Below, piece after piece: positions 45,283 through 57,754 of a stretch of DNA of 64,000 nt. Made by a program: the position numbers and the translations under genes. Position 1 is the first letter of the stretch. The number at the start of each line of letters is the position of its first letter. Under the pieces are notes generated by a model. That model ran no database searches and was not told where the DNA came from. It saw nothing but the letters and a program-made list of their open reading frames with translations. The DNA lies in assembly GCA_964017195.1 (NCBI GenBank), contig OZ024890.1, positions 24,855,701 to 24,919,700 of the forward strand, written 5' to 3'. Source of the stretch: Siderastrea radians. Taxonomy: Eukaryota; Cnidaria; Anthozoa; Scleractinia; Rhizangiidae.

Positions 45283-45947
45283 CCCGGGGGGGGTACTCCC
45301 ATATACACGCTATATGGGTATGTGCCGCTGTGAAGGGTATGGTTTTCAAGCTGTTTAGTCTGGGATAGGGTACGGAAATCAGAGAGTTTTGGTCTAGAAT
45401 AGGGTATCATTTTCAAGGAAACTAATCAGTTGGTTGGAGAATTTAGTCTAGACTAGGTTTCCCGGCAATTGACACTAAAAAGAAATCAATTTGGCAAATT
45501 TACCGGCAACTAGCAAAGAAAGCGTTAATAGAGATGGGTTTACATACTATCAGTTAAAACGCGTTTTAGTTGTTGTAAACATAAAAGTTATTTAGAAAGT
45601 CGACGTTTTTTGCTGTTGTATCCGAAAGGCAACACTCGTGACGGTTCTTTATTCACTCAGGTTAACCTGAAATTAAGGACTTGATGGAAACAAAAACTGA
45701 ACAAGTATAAATAAACTTTTATTTGAGAGCATTATTTAAAATGTGACGTAACATTTTGTTTTCGCTGGACTGTGTTAGTAATGGAGTTTCTCAAACATAG
45801 CTAGTCTGGGATAGGGTTACGGATTTTTGGTGTTTAGTCTAGTATAGGGTTGCAAAATGCACCTCAACTTGGTCTAGTTTAGGGTAAGGGTTTCAGAGTC
45901 CCAGTGGCACACCCCCGCCCAAAATTTGCAGAGTACCCCCACGGGTG
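45283..45947. mobile_element. TIR element with CCGGGGGGGGTACTCCC ends
   Basis: CCCGGGGGGGGTACTCCC at the left is mirrored by GAGTACCCCCACGGGTG at the right. The subterminal repeats are T(T)TAGTCTGGGATAGGGT and GGTCTAG(A/T)(A/T)TAGGGTA, several of them in the same orientation on both sides. It is 665 bp long with no transposase. A related fragment (GGGGGGTACTCTGTAAGATG) is at 9481-9545. Confidence 0.7.
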
Positions 45948-46154
45948 TTCTTAGAGCCGTTTGAAATCTTTGTGCCTCTGTGTGTGCTAGTTCTTTGGCA
46001 ACTAGTTAGGTTTTTGTGCTCAGTTTAATTGCAGGATTCCTAAAAGGCGCTTAAAAGAGTGGCGTTTAGTTTATGAAAGGATCCACGAGTTTCTTAATAC
46101 GTAATTTGATGTTTGCTTGCGGTTATCTGCATGACATGTAACTTTCTTTATCAC

Positions 46155-48036
46155 GGAGTTTGGACCCGAGTTCGATTCGAGTTCGAGTTCGAGTTCGAGT
46201 TAATAATCGGGGTCTTTTCCATACAATGGTGATAACAATAGGGTGACAGGCCTACACAACTCCTATCCACGTGTAATAACCAGTTCACAATTTGGCTCCG
46301 CCGAACGAGTATGCCTTTGAGGGATCTGCCCCTTTCGTATACGACCATAGGTGGATCTTAAAATATCTTGTTAAGCAAAGGTTGTTGCTGAATTAAATGT
46401 CAGGTTTGCCATAAGTATTTGTTTTAAATTAGGCACTGAAGGACGATATTGTGGGACGAAAGGCAAGATTCGCGTGTTTTGCCGGTTTACGCCTTTGTTG
46501 AAGGGCAAGTTTTCTGCCCTCAAAGTTAATCTCAGCGAGGATTGTTGAAAACAGAGTTTCGGGGTACCCTCTTTTCTTGAGATGTGTTTTAAAGTTTGAC
46601 ACTGCAGTTGTGAACGTAGTTTCTGAGAAGTTTGTCCAGAGAAGCGTAAGTGCTTCGCCTTCAATGAAGCCCTTGTTGACCCCTGGTGGGTGGGAACTAG
46701 AGAAATGTGTGTATTGAAATGTTTCAGTTGGTTTGAAATGCATTTTTATGTCTAATATAGACTCGTTGGCGAATCTTTCGCCTTTGTAAACGCTTGTGTC
46801 GAGGAACGCAGTATCTGTGTCAGATACTTCAACCGTAAACTTGATGGTGGGGTGGTGGCTATTTGCTTGTTCCATGAATTGCGTGACCTCGTCTTTGTTT
46901 GTATTCCAGATCGAGAATATATCATCAATATACCTTTTTCCAGACGAGTGGTTTTACAGCGCTACGGTGTAGGATTTGTGATTCTACAGTCCCCATAAAA
47001 ATGTTGGCAAAAGTGACTGTTTCCATGTTGGATTCAAATTTGCCCCCAAAATTATATGCCTCTTCGCTTGCGTATGTCACCTTATGCTCATCGCACGTGT
47101 GAACAACGTTGTGCTTATTATTGTTTTTATCTTATGTTTGCGTCGTAGGTGAAAAGAAGCCAATTACCATTATTGACTGTATGTACAGCAGTAGGCTATG
47201 CTTTTCTTTTGAAATTTCAATTAGTACATGTCACCTCTTTTGTAGTTTTTGCAACAAAAGTTAAACGCTTATGGCAATAACAAGATTGAACTTTGCAACT
47301 GGTAATAAACGGAAACTATAAACCAATGAAATGTAATGTTATTTAAGTGAAATGAAGGCACGAAAAAAATGAGGAAAAAAGAAGAAAGGAATACACTAAT
47401 AAGCCCAATTTGTAATTCTTCCATCTGTTATCTATAGGCACACCAAAATTAAGGGAACACTTCTCCTTTTTCCCAGGTTGTCCCGTGATGGAGGTTCCGC
47501 TGTAGTGCACGTACTGTTAGAGGACGGCTTGTTGATTAATAAAAGTTTGCATTTTTTATGCACTGAATACTGAGCTGGGTAACACTGATTTCAAGTTACT
47601 TTTTAGCTGTGATTTTGGACAAGAGTCGGTCAGTACTTCATGCCATCGCAAGAGCGTCAGCTGATAACGAATTCTAAGAGGTGTTTTTTCAAGTTATTTT
47701 GTCATATGCTGTTTTGTGCTTTAGATTGGTGAAATGCATGAAGACTGAACTTCTGAAAAATCGACAGTCCGCGTGCATGGCTAGCGCCAGTCCCCAACCT
47801 TGTATTAAAAATGCGTCTTCACTACAAATACCTTCATCGATTTCAGATACAATAGAACTAACTTCTATCGGTTATTATCGATTATCGCTTTCATCGTGCT
47901 TTACATCAGGTTTCGCAGCTTCTCTTTTGCTCTTTTTCACGGTCATTTACAGATAATTGTGAAAATTTCATTGAATTTGTAACTCGAACTCTAACTCGAA
48001 CTCGAACTCGAACTCGAACTCGGGCCCAAACTCGAA
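46155..48036. mobile_element. Inverted TTCGAG-array unit enclosing a Penelope-like fragment
   Basis: At the left, GAGTTTGGACCCGAGTTCGA is followed by about five GAGTTC hexamers (to 46201). At the right, about six AACTCG hexamers (47979-48020) are followed by GGGCCCAAACTCGAAGG. The two are reverse complements, including the flanking (A/G)CCC-AAACTC motif, so the 1.9-kb block has inverted ends. Between them lie a minus-strand reverse transcriptase fragment and about 0.8 kb of non-coding DNA. Confidence 0.6.
46265..47060 (-). pseudogene. Penelope-like element reverse transcriptase fragment
   Basis: The minus-strand frame contains the RT active-site motif KRYIDDIFSIW (about 46905-46940), then TAFLDTSVYKGERF, LDIKMHFKPTETFQYTHFSS and HPPGVNKGFIEGEA, and then a thumb-like LKKRGYPETLF. 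This order is typical of Penelope-like retroelements. The protein is broken. A frame change near 46940-46952 separates the upstream part (NIFMGTVESQ). Another near 46500-46600 moves the downstream part (RILPFVPQYRPSVPNLKQIL) into a second frame. A third places VVYERGRSLKGILVR in yet another. No GIY-YIG endonuclease domain is seen. It is a dead, truncated copy. Confidence 0.75.
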
Positions 48037-48998
48037 GGTTCTTCACTCCCTAACAAAGCTACAGCATCTGGTGCTGTCGTTTTAACTCCACTTCGTGGTG
48101 TGGTTAAAATAGAAATAGAATTCTTGGAGTTAAAACATTGCACCTCTATTGTCCTATGGCGAACTACTAGCTTCCAACTGATAGATCTCCAGCAGCAATT
48201 CGGACAAAGGCTATTGTTTCACCTGCTTGCGATGGTCTGGTTGTAGTTCTTAACGATTTTCCATTTGTTAAATCCGCAACAGTCAAAATGCTGGTTCGTA
48301 AGACTCAAGGATTCTTCAATCTCGTGAATGTATTGTGTTCTGCCGTCTACCACGACGTCTCTTCTGACCATTCATTGACTAAAATGCCGGTTTCGACTGC
48401 TAAATCACTTTCAACTTTGTAAAAATCGAACTAACATTTACAACAGGAAATAAAGACAATCAAAAGTGGAAAGCGAAGAGCGGATGCGAAAAATTAGGGC
48501 GCGATTTCAACGGATTTTTCCACCATATAGTCCAGGAGCTATTTCTCAAAAAGGCCTTATTTAAGGAGTTGGCACAACCCGGACCACAGAAAAGGTTTGA
48601 CACTAGATTCTGGTAGAACAATATCTCCTCTTTAATGACAGATACTATGTAGAGTGAGATTGTGGTATCACTCGTGAGATACGGAGCGATATTTACCCCG
48701 ACCTTGAATACAACATGGAAGCGAGGCAAAACTAATTAATCATCGGAAACTTTATTTTTCTTTCAGAAATGACTGTGAAACATACCAAAACAGAAAGAGA
48801 ACAAAAACAAATATATTTTGGATTAGGTATGACGACTCTGATTTAGTCACGTGACCGATCATGTGACTTTTAGCACGTAAAAGTACTGCCTACCCGCAAT
48901 ATATCAACTTTCTCTTTGTCTCGAAACCTAAAATAACTTCTCTTTTGCTATTACTACTGATTCCTATTACTGTCTTAGCCACAACGAATCCCGGAACC

Positions 48999-51570
48999 TC
49001 AATTAAATGAGATTTCATTAAAATAATCTAAGAAGAAATGGCTTAAACATGGCCCTAACAATGAAATTGTCAACAGCATGAAAACGAGGCTAACTGTACA
49101 CTGGGCTGAAAATGCAGCACAACGAATATATTTAGGGATAAATCGGCCGCGGCCGGCCGCACGGTTAGTGCTGAATTCTTTGAAGACCTCTGAGTGTGTC
49201 TCCTCAAGCATATACATGTCAGCAAGGTAGATGGGAAGCCAGCGAGCGTAGTTGGATCTATCCATAGCAAAGAAATGGGGGATCATTCCAGCTGTGGATG
49301 ACAAGTGAAGACTCCATTTGCCAGTGCGCTCTGCCTTGATAAACTGCAGGAGTACCAGGACCATAGAAATGTACTCATCCCAGAAGCAGAACAATTTGGA
49401 CTTTGCCTTTGCCTCCGTCTTGAAAACAGTGAGGAGAGATGTTATGGAATCCATACTGCTTATGACTGCCTCCCAGGTCTCGGGTGTCAGCCTTTTCTCC
49501 TTGAAAGAACGTTAACATTCTTGTAATTTGGCAAGAAAGTTCTACTTTTCACTGGCATCTAAGCCTGTTGTGTGATTTCCAAGCCACTGCACAAATGCTT
49601 GCCACAAGAGGCGAAAAAATGCTTCCATACAGAGCTTGTGTGCGCGTATACCACGATTGTAAAACTTTCCGAGCATTAGGGCAGAAGTGGTACCAGCTGC
49701 GTACACGCCTGATTCAATAAGCAAATCTTTTTGAAATCAGAATTTGCAAATCTCTTTCCAAGGAGCGAAAGAAAGTTTAACGCAATGTGAAATCCCCCCA
49801 TCCGTACCACGGTGTTCTTAAATTCATCCGCGAATTTGAACTGAAGCTGCTTCGCTTTCATGTAAATGGCTAAGTCAAAGGTGATGACAGAGTCATTTTC
49901 TTGTAAGCATCTTGCCATTTCATGTGCCATTTTCATCACCGTGTAGATGGTACTGAACTCGTTTGCCGACTCATTTAACATCGGGCAGTAACCAATTCTA
50001 GTGCTGACTGGAACTTTTGGGAAATTCAAAGAGTGAAACCCACCCCATCCTGGAACACTCTTGTCTAGTGCGGGACGGTTATTGCTGAGAAAGAGTGTAC
50101 TGGGGCACAAGCGAAGCAACATCCAAGCCAGGTCTTCATTACAAGCAGACAGTAACTCACCATCAAACTCGAACCATTCCATTTTGATTTGTGTTAGGAA
50201 ATTTGTCACGGGTGGTCGTCTACCACACAAGCTAACCTCCTCAATGGACAAGGCGCGTCTACAGGAGTCCAAAGATCTTCTTTTTCTGGTATGGACTGCA
50301 TGAACTTGAGGTAAAGGCATGGGTCCGAACAGCTTGCGCTGGTAGACAACGATTGTTGTGGCGTGCGTGGTGTTCTTGCCATCAATGGTTTCTTCATTAA
50401 TGTCGTTGTTGTCAGCAGCCATTTGAATGAATCCACCTGGAAGAATGTTGGAAGGAATGGTTACGCCTGTCTGGTCTGCCTTGGCAAGTATTTCGGTGGC
50501 CAGAGACGTATCGACCATCTCAACTTCTTCATAAGACGAACAGTGGCCCATTCTGTTTAGAAGAGTGATTAACTGCTTTGATCCTTTGAGATGTCTCACT
50601 GCAATAGCGAGACTGATGTGTTTTGGGAGCTTCACTCTGGCATGAGATGTGCAGTGTACAATATCTTGGCAAGTCATGACGATCCTTCTCTCATCTGTTT
50701 CATTTAGACAGGAATCTGCATTCTCGCTCAAAACATCTTGCTCATCTTTGTACTCCTCGCCCGTTATCATCCACCACAAAAGCCAATAAAGGCTTTTGGG
50801 GAGGAGAGCCTTTGAGCTAGACAGATTCAAATCATCCACACATAGTGGCTGGAGACTTATACCTTGACATGAAGTATTTCATTCCTTATTGCTTTAGAAA
50901 CAGCATAAATCATTTGTGTGAGATTATTTGGAGGTGGCTTATCGGTAGCTTTGGTTTCAATCATGGCTTGTGGCTCAGATGATGATAACCTATAAACAGC
51001 ATTGATGACCCCAAACAGAGAAAGAGAGCTGGAGTAAACAAACTCTGGCTCAGTCCGGACAAACGGCTGTTGGAAAACTAGACTGTCGCCAAAATGAGAC
51101 TGCAACCTTGATTTCAATTTCTGTCTTGTATAACCTTCACCGTCAACTTGTTTTCTCTGCAATAGCTCTTTGTACTTGGTAAGGAGAGTATTCATGTCAT
51201 ACGCCTTTCCAGACTTGACCTCTGGGGTAATGATCGTTAGCAACTCATTAAAAGCTTTACTGTGCTTTGTTTCTTCTTTTGAGTAAGAGCCTTGATATTT
51301 TAAGTTGGTCTTACTAACGTAAGAGGCATGGCATGCCTTATGATATCTGCCTTCTGCTGCAATTAAGTCATAGTTTACACTTCTGAGAACATGCAACACC
51401 TCCTCGTCACATTTTGACTCTGCCGATTTTCTGATGCTTTCACATGCTTCACTGAAGGTAGCAATGTTTATCAAATGTTTCTCCTTTTTGTGTGTCTTGT
51501 TTTTACAAAACAGACACTTTGTCCAGTCAAACGATATGCGCCGCTGGGATGTTCTCTCAATGGTCTCTGT
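48999..51570 (-). pseudogene. Frameshifted gene of an unrecognised, probably mobile-element-linked family
   Basis: Three minus-strand segments read as one broken protein. Segment 1 (about 51570-50857) has KCLFCKNKTHKKEKH followed by AAEGRYHKACHASYVS, a likely Cys2/His-Cys zinc site. Segment 2 (50886-49676) has SLQPLCVDDLNLSS, CTSHARVKLPKHISLAIAVR, GGFIQMAADNNDINEETIDG and THATTIVVYQ. It continues after another frame change as GVYAAGTTSALMLGKFYNRG (49724-49542). Segment 3 (49454-48999) has LHLSSTAGMIPHFFAMDRSN followed by YARWLPIYLADMYML. The shift between segments 1 and 2 is a single base near 50862: the new frame gives QGISLQPLCVDDL without a gap. At least two further shifts follow. The residue patterns look conserved and domain-like, but I cannot name the family; a multicopy transposon-encoded protein is my inference. 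Confidence 0.6.
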
Positions 51571-52027
51571 TGAAAAATCAGATTTTCAGTTGTACACAGT
51601 AAGGGTTTGGTTCCCAGAGTTTGCGCCGGCAAAATAATGAAAGTCCAACTGAGTGTGACAGAAATGTCGGAACATTTAAAAGCTAGAAAACTGGAAAAGA
51701 AGCGGTCATTTACTTCATTCCTTCCATCGCTAATAATAAAGGATTTGACTTGATTTTCAAATACTGAAAAAGGCCAAACAAACTTATTCACGTCTAGTCT
51801 GAGAACTAGATTTCATTGACTAATTTCAAAATGGTGGAATGATGGTTCATTTGTACACAATAGGTATTTTGTACCGGTGTATTCTAGGGTACGTTCTTCG
51901 ACTTCCGCCTTCTCAGAGGCCTAGAGATATCAACTTAAAAATTATCACATGTTCATTCTCAGTTCTCCTATTAAGCTTTCGATGGCGTTGATCTACCTTC
52001 TTCAGATCAGAATGTCAGTGACTAAAA

Positions 52028-52170
52028 TACCCTGTTAGCAGAGGTGTTTGGGTTTTTTTGTCTTTCGCGCTGAAATTTTTTCACTTCCGAATGTTCAGCG
52101 TAAAAGGCAGCCGCGAATAGACTACGAAACACAAAGGAAAAAACGATGAAAAACCTCTGCTAGCAGGGTA
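52028..52170. mobile_element. MITE with CCCTG(T/C)TAGCAGAGG ends
   Basis: ATACCCTGTTAGCAGAGGTG at the left is mirrored by CCTCTGCTAGCAGGGTAT at the right. It is 143 bp long and lies within the 5-kb inverted-repeat unit, so it was inserted after that unit. Confidence 0.75.
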
Positions 52171-53539
52171 TGACAAGAGTGGACAGAAGCCACGAAAAAT
52201 CTAGGGAAAAAACGATTGAATTGAAATGGACTGAATAAACCATTTTAAACTCTAATAACGCTCTGCACTATTCTAAGTTTGTACCTTTCTTCCTTTTTGC
52301 TGGCAAGAGTCCGATAAAGTCTACTTTACCATCCATCTTTGCTGTCCATGTAAGCGTGCAGACCTAGTTTTTATAATTTTACTTGCAGAGACAATAGAAA
52401 TTGATTTGAAAAATCATCTACGATTCAACACGTAACTTTTAATGACTTTGTGAAAAAAGTTTTTATCTTCTATGTAATTGAATCCATCTAGTTGAACTTG
52501 ATTTTCTAACTTAACAACGTCCGATAGTTTATCGGAGCGTGCTCGGAGCGTACGAAAAATTCAAAATGGCCGCCTTGAATTCAAAAGACACCTGACTCCC
52601 CAGGCCCAATCCTAAACGGCCGTATACGGTCAGCTCTGAGAGTATCACAATATCCTCTCGTTAAAACTACTACATGTGTAGTAAAAGACGAAATTTATGA
52701 CGAGATTTATGATTTTACATTTCAGCTCATACATACAATGATTTTTTTTTACTTAAACGGCGGTTAATTTTATTTAAAATAGTTAAATATAAATATTCTA
52801 CCAAAGTCCCGTAATGATATTATTTTGGCATTAACAGATCGCCAAAAAGACGAAATAATTGGAAACAGTCTGATTTCTGTGAATTCGGTCTCAGATCTCG
52901 CATATTTGATCACTTAAAGGCTAATCTAACCTTAGCCTCGTTTCCATGTTGTTGGCCTGAGCCATTGGTTAGGCCGTGTTTCAGCCCTTTTTCTCTAAAA
53001 TCTTTCCTTAAACAGCAACTATCTGATACAATTTTAAAAGAACACACCTTAACCAATAATCTGAAATGGCACTAGATGGACAAAAGAAATAAACCCTTCT
53101 TTTAAAGAAAGTGTAAGTTGGAACTTGTAATGCAATTATGCAAACGGCATGTTTTGGCAATAAAGGTCACGTGATTTTGACACGTGACAGACTGAGAGTT
53201 CTACGACTTATTTGATGACTAGAAAATACTGAACACTTTCGTTTTAGATCTGTTTTAGGGCATCTTAACCAAAGGATAGGTTTTTATAAGGATTAAGAGG
53301 GACGAGCCTCGTCTCTATGCAAAACACAAATGGCAGAAATATATCGCCCTCTGTCATGCAAGTGTTACCACATTCCGACTCTAAAATACATCTGGCATCA
53401 AAAAGGAGATATTGTCCTATAAAATTCCAGTGTCAAACCTTTTCTGTAGTCTGGGTTGTGCAACTTCAAAATTTACACCTCCTAGCTCCCGGACTCAGTT
53501 TGAATTTAGTGTCGACCCGTACAATTTATTTTTGAGGAT

Positions 53540-54850
53540 TTTTTGAGCCGTTCCGCTCGCGCATGCGCTTCTCCGTGAACAGCGGACTTCAAAATTTTTC
53601 GAAATAAGCAACAAACTCCGTATGAAACAGCGGATTATCGAAGATACATGTTTTCCCAACACCCTGGTAGTTTTTTCGCGTCCAAATTCGAGCAGAAGAA
53701 GTTCCAGACTTTCACGCTTGAAAATCCGAGGTTCAAAATTCGCACGTGTTCCGAGACAAGTCTTTGTCTTACCGTATAACAATGGTTACCATGAATAAAC
53801 AATAAATAGCTAAACTCTATTGTAATAAACTAAATGCAGTCATCTGTAAATGGAGTATTTATCCAAATTGCGTCGAAAATAAGGCACGCGCGAAGTTTGA
53901 ATACTGTATGGATATCGCTTATTAGACAAGATTTCCTTTTAGCAATGAGAGATCACGAGTATTCAAAGCTACAAAAATGGTTTCTGTACAATCAATGCGT
54001 GCGATTTCTGATAAAAAAGACTCACTGATCGTAGTGATAAAATGCATTCAGTCTGTAAACTAACATATGTAGTAGATGCGATCACTGAATCGCTTGTGTG
54101 TCACTTATCCATATGATCGGTACTAGACTACGAGCAGTCTCTCTTTCCGCTCAGGGATAGTCAAGAGGGAAACGAACAGGCGAGCGGGCGCGAACATCTC
54201 CTGCCGTGAAACGTGACGGAGCACTGCACTAGCGGCTCGACACGCGCCGCTGTTTTGGTTTACATAAAAGTTAAAAAGCTCCCAAAGACAGAAGCAAAAC
54301 GTTGCGGCGTATGCCGCTTCCGTGCACTAACAAGCGAAATGCTGGGGTTTATTTACCACATAATCATCTCGCTCGCGCAGAGACAATTCGAAACGGTCTT
54401 CTTTCTGTGTTGTAACGTTTGCCCAAACGAAACAACTCTAACAATGCCCACGCAATAAATCAAAATGGAAAACCGTTTCATGAAATGTTCTTCCAAAATA
54501 TGTGCATATGTGCGATTTTGCGAAACAAAAGGACAAACAAAAGCGCCCTGCGTTCATTGTTAGTTTGTCGCCTACATCTTGATAATGAGCATCGCCGTGC
54601 GTTCATGGTAACCAATGAATTAAGCTCTTTCTAAGCGTCAACGAATAACAATGCGCGATATGACAGACCTACAAACTTTCTTGCACTGGAAGTAAATGTC
54701 CCGAGAACAATAGGCATTCTGCGCGATGCGGATATTTAGTCTTGACTGAAAACCGTCCGTGCCCGACTGCCAAAATTAAACGGGTTGAGACTGAGGAGAG
54801 ACGGAGCTCGCTTTTCCTTCTCTTTCTTTAACCTATAATTTCGACATCCG
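53540..54850. other. Stretch without a supportable gene
   Basis: The short open frames show no domains. Part of 53620-53780 (GAAACAGCGGATT ... AGTTCCAGACTTTC) weakly resembles 44815-44915 and may be a dispersed repeat. Confidence 0.3.
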
Positions 54851-54992
54851 GTGGAATTTTTTTATGTGAGCTTCATAAAAGAATCGGGAGGGTACACCAG
54901 GGTATTCTACTATCATTACTACACAGTAGTGATAAAACAGCACGTGTTAGAGTTGACACCCCTCGTGATTCACATGTACACTCTCACAAAAC

Positions 54993-55108
54993 AGCAACAA
55001 CAACAACAACAACAATTTATTTGCATTCCCATTGCACAGATAGTATTGCATAGAAATGATGATGATGATGATCATGATGATGATGATGATGATGATGATG
55101 ACGATGAT
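54993..55108. repeat. (CAA)n-linked repeat followed by (GAT)n microsatellite
   Basis: CAGCAACAACAACAACAACA + TTTATTTGCATTCCCATTG + ATTGCAT repeats the arrangement at 14590-14690. A GAT array of about 17 triplets with single interruptions follows (55057-55108). The Asp-rich open frame here is a triplet-repeat artefact. Confidence 0.75.
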
Positions 55109-55199
55109 AATAGTACAGCAATAATAAAGTAAATCAATCTTAACTGCAATCATTATTACAATTATTATTACCGTTATAATTATACCTGCCTTCTTCCCT

Positions 55200-56115
55200 G
55201 GAAAACTGCAAGAATAAAATGACTAATTTTTTACAGATGAATGGGTATATGTTATTGAAAAGAAATGATATTTTATTATGGTCACTAAAAGTATTAAATT
55301 GGGATAGTTGGAAATTATCGCGTTAAAAACTTTTTCCTTATATATTTATGCAAATCACAGGCAAAAAGGAATTGGATTTTATTTTCTACCTCACTGGATA
55401 AACAGTTTTGGCATACTTTCAAGTTTTCGGCGTTTTCTGGACACTGAATCTGCTAGTTTCCATTAAGAAACCATGATTTCCTGATCTTAACTTTGCCACT
55501 GATTGTCTGTGTTGGACATTTTAGTTAAACGTAATTCTAGTTTTGTAGTTTCCAACTAGACCCTAATGATTTTGCCGCACAAGAGAACATAATCTCGTGA
55601 ACCCTTGCTGCTGTAGATAGCTGTATTTTAAACTTCATGACTTCACCTGTCAACCTTAAAAGACCCAGTAGCTTAACTTTCAGACAAGTCATTGCATGCA
55701 CTCGCAATAAACTGGCCGTCTTAAGTTTTTCAATGGTTATTGAGAGAGATAAGCTGCTTTGTAATTCTTTTTTGCTTAGTTGTACTCACATTTGCACTAA
55801 TGAAAATTTTCTTTGAACACCAGCCAGTTACGTAGAATTTTATTTGACATTATCGGTTCAGTGTTGAATAAACAGTAATTCACAGAGTCAATTCGTGTTT
55901 TGTTTTTTGTCTGATTACCTGTGCCTTTTTAGTGCAAATCTTCAAAATGAAACTGAGGAAAAGAAGAGTTTTGCATCTGTGAAATGACGTGGCCAGTAAC
56001 CAACATTGTCAGAATTTCAATCAAATTATCTGAAATAAAGATTGTCTTCACACAGATTGTCTTCATATAATTAAATCCCAAAAGCCCTTTTTGAACAAAT
56101 ATAGGAAACCCTGAC
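55200..56115. other. Stretch without a supportable gene
   Basis: AT-rich, with stops in all frames at short spacing. It may be the remainder of the dispersed element that ends with the (CAA)n repeat at 54993, but nothing diagnostic is visible. Confidence 0.3.
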
Positions 56116-56116
56116 A

Positions 56117-56260
56117 GGACGAAGACCCCGGCCCAGTATAACGAACGGTATTCGTCGGCCCAGTTTTAGTAAAATGTATGGAAAAGAACCCCGATATAAC
56201 GAACACTTTTTGTCGGTTCCTTTTTTGTCGGTCCCTTGGCATTATATCGGGTTCCACTCC
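56117..56260. mobile_element. Decayed Tigger/pogo-like MITE
   Basis: CAGTATAACGAACGGTATTC, AAGAACCCCGATATAACGAA and TTATATCGGGTTCCACTCC match the interior and right end of the element at 41689-41862. The left end is eroded. Confidence 0.6.
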
Positions 56261-56548
56261 ATAATCTATTTGTTTCATGGAATCTATTTGTTTCACGTAA
56301 TAAAGAAACAAAATATACAAAAGATACGTCATCTATGCGATCACAAATAGATCACAAGTGCATAATTGAGCTTATTACATTAAGACTGACGGAGATAGAT
56401 GATATGCACCAGAAGATTCTTGTTATGGGGAAAAACCAGAGGAAGAGGAAGGAGTTCATAATAAAAAGGATTTTTCTACCTAATCAGGAGCAGAATTGGC
56501 AGAGCCGTTTGGAAATGGTCTGATGAGGCATAGTATTACATATAATAT

Positions 56549-57033
56549 TTTCTCGATTAAACGCCGAGCCTCGAATAAACGCAGGGTTCAAATAAACGCT
56601 GGGCTATCAGTACACGGTCAAAGTTTAAATAAACGCCGGGGCCGTTTATTTGAGGCCCCCCGTTTGTTTGAAACTGAGCATTTATATTTATGTCACAGAT
56701 TCTCATCGATAATTAGTTATAGCAATTTAAAGAAAGTTCATGCGCCACAACAGTACATAAGTTCAATTTATTTTGTTCATTCCAGCTGAAGGAAATTGGC
56801 CTAATGTACTGTATGTACATTCTACTTAGCACACTATTCTCCCGCCTTCATTTAACACGAAATCAGTGATATTTCATTCCTGTTTATCATATGTTTTTGC
56901 TATAAATTTAGTTAACTTAAATTAGTAGATGCCAAAAAAATTAACTCTAAAAATACCCCGTTAAATAAACGCCGGGCCCCGAATAATCGTCGAGTGTACG
57001 ACGTCTAAGCCCCCGGCGTTTAACCGAGAAGAA
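56549..57033. mobile_element. TIR element with AATAAACGCCGGG units
   Basis: TTCTCGATTAAACGCCGAGC at the left is mirrored by CCCCCGGCGTTTAACCGAGA at the right. Several AATAAACGC(C/A/T)GGG units follow the left end and lie just before the right end. No coding region is present. Confidence 0.75.
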
Positions 57034-57754
57034 ACAGTAGTTCCCAGGGGTATTTTCACCAGTTTTTGAAAACGTTTTTCGCGCCAATGTTTGCCTGGAA
57101 AACTTCGTCCGTCCCGACGAACTACCCCTGGGTCTCCAAGGATGTTTTGCAGAATGTTCATGATATTTTTTTTTTCAGTTGAGTTATTTTTTAACGTTTT
57201 TGTGTATTATAATCTACAACTGCATTAACAATCGGTATTCCACAGTTAATCTTTACAACCCTAGCGCCGACGAATTTCATATCATTAGAGAGAAACGAAG
57301 GAAGGCTTCTTATTTTCTTTCAACTGTTTTGTGTTTTGAAGACAAGTGTGCAAGTGCTACTCCGAACGGGGAAGTTCCCAGTTTAGTTTCGATTTTTCCT
57401 TCCCCATCCACTACCTCCTCCACCACAGCCCAATTTATTGAGAATTCAGGCATTTCATAGATGTTGTTGTTGATTTCATAGATGTTGTTACTTGATGTCG
57501 AAACCTCGCGCAGGACCAAACAACTCTGCGAACAGTATTGACAGTTCTGAGACAGTGCATTGAGTTTATTACTATAATACACTGGAAGACATTTCAAGGT
57601 AAAAAGGGCCACAATAACAACATGCTAAAGAGCATAGTGATCTTCAAATGATAGGCCATGATCAAAGTCTGGCCGTTAGACCTGACCGTGTTGACAAATA
57701 TGACATACATCACGGTTTCACAATACATGTTCTTTCAAGTGACCAGTTTCCAGG

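Larger units (their letters stand above)
48490..53530. mobile_element. About 5-kb unit with diverged long inverted repeats around a decayed gene
   Basis: The segment 48490-48870 reappears in inverted orientation at about 53160-53520. Matching blocks, read on one strand, include AGTGTCAAACCTTTTCTGT, GGGTTGTGC, AGGAGATATTG, TACCACA, GCCTCG and GTCACGTGA. The match is clear but diverged (many substitutions and small indels). Between the arms lies a minus-strand multi-frameshift gene (48999-51570) and a nested MITE (52028-52170). This is the architecture of an autonomous DNA transposon with long terminal inverted repeats, but exact termini and a target-site duplication are not visible, and an inverted segmental duplication cannot be excluded. 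Confidence 0.5.

Noticed and set aside
49305..49526. Plus-strand frames overlapping the decayed minus-strand gene
   Set aside because: They are antisense shadows of the coding-like minus strand and have no independent support.
54990..55130. Gln- and Asp-rich protein segment
   Set aside because: It is a translation of (CAA)n and (GAT)n arrays.
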